Shown here: positions 13,846 through 14,020 of the stretch, piece after piece
Position numbering within the stretch: the first letter of the stretch is position 1
Layout: each line of letters opens with the position of its first letter
DNA from: Actinomycetota bacterium
GTDB lineage: Bacteria; Actinomycetota; UBA4738
Assembly (NCBI GenBank): GCA_005885015.1
Contig: VAYG01000139.1
Coordinates: 8,497-22,516 of the forward strand
Direction of reading: 5' to 3'
Length of the DNA stretch: 14,020 nt
Made by a program: the position numbers and the translations under genes
Notes under the pieces: model-generated
Told to the model about the DNA's origin: nothing
The model's database searches: none
The model's input: only the letters and a program-made list of their open reading frames with translations

Positions 13846-14020
13846 TTGCAAGAGCCGACCCAGCCTGAGCCGGTCCTCACGCCCAGCGTTCCGATCCCGG
13901 GGCGGCGCGATCAGCGTTCGACCATGGAATTGGTCCGGGACATCGCCGCCGACAGCTCGACGTTGGTGCGCAAGGAGGTGGAGCTAGCCAAACAGGAGCT
14001 CATGGAAGCGGTGGTCTCCC
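13846..14020 (+). CDS. Holin-X-like (DUF1469) membrane protein, N-terminus (partial)
   Basis: An open frame from a TTG at 13846 to the right edge, 58 codons visible. After a proline-rich head (LQEPTQPEPVLTPSVPIPG) comes STMELVRDIAADSSTLVRKE, then VELAKQEL. This amphipathic N-terminal helix is typical of the putative actinobacterial holin-X family, whose membrane helices would lie beyond the edge. The TTG start is decided by an excellent GGAGGT at 13833-13838, seven bases upstream. It is divergent from the pspC operon. In this family the 'holin' name does not imply a prophage, and no phage genes are seen here. Confidence 0.75.
   Translation, partial: MQEPTQPEPVLTPSVPIPGRRDQRSTMELVRDIAADSSTLVRKEVELAKQELMEAVVS

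Noticed and set aside
13846..14020. A prophage edge signalled by the holin-like protein.
   Set aside because: This family is widespread in actinobacterial chromosomes next to housekeeping genes. No integrase, capsid or lysis genes are seen in the window.

Overview
High-GC, gene-dense DNA in short same-strand operons, with frequent GTG and TTG starts and overlapping stop/start codons. The two-UspA-plus-Rieske protein, the PspC/LiaF/LiaI-like envelope cluster and a holin-X-like protein all suggest an uncultivated member of the Actinomycetota. This placement is an inference from gene content; no rRNA or other phylogenetic marker is present. I see no tRNA, IS element, CRISPR array or prophage integration machinery.

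Layout. (1) 1-2758, minus strand: the N-terminus of a membrane sensor-like protein cut by the left edge, then the threonine catabolic pair tdh-kbl (threonine to 2-amino-3-ketobutyrate to glycine plus acetyl-CoA). (2) 3004-4656, plus: a DUF885 putative metallopeptidase. (3) 4714-7029, plus: a PLP trans-sulfuration enzyme coupled by an ATGA overlap to D-Ala-D-Ala ligase. (4) 7060-7200, minus: a shortened stand-alone Lrp/AsnC effector domain. (5) 7272-8400, plus: a small basic protein, a phosphoribosyltransferase and a small membrane protein. (6) 8514-12486, plus: a redox/stress gene set made of a membrane cupredoxin, a four-domain UspA-UspA-Rieske-flavoreductase, a cyclic-nucleotide-binding protein and a small conserved protein. 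(7) 12500-13746, minus: a PspC, LiaF-like and LiaI-like envelope-stress operon. (8) 13846 to the right edge, plus: the N-terminus of a holin-X-like membrane protein.

The strongest unexplained signal is that six of about seventeen genes (tdh, the trans-sulfuration enzyme, the Lrp domain, the phosphoribosyltransferase, the flavoreductase domain and pspC) lack a short internal block that their families normally have. The estimated loss is about 9 to 32 residues each. Four losses break the frame and two stay in frame. Downstream of every break the family sequence resumes, and the overlapping stop/start codons with the next gene survive in the shifted frame. The losses are therefore either very recent or artefacts of amplification or assembly. 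As written they create false fusion frames, for example trans-sulfuration enzyme N-half plus Ddl across 4714-7029.

The most interesting biology that does not depend on those breaks is the 774-residue UspA-UspA-Rieske-FAD reductase and its neighbours, which look like a nucleotide-sensing electron-transfer module. Several genes also appear to have leaderless promoters, with a TAnnnT hexamer 6 to 7 bases before the start codon.
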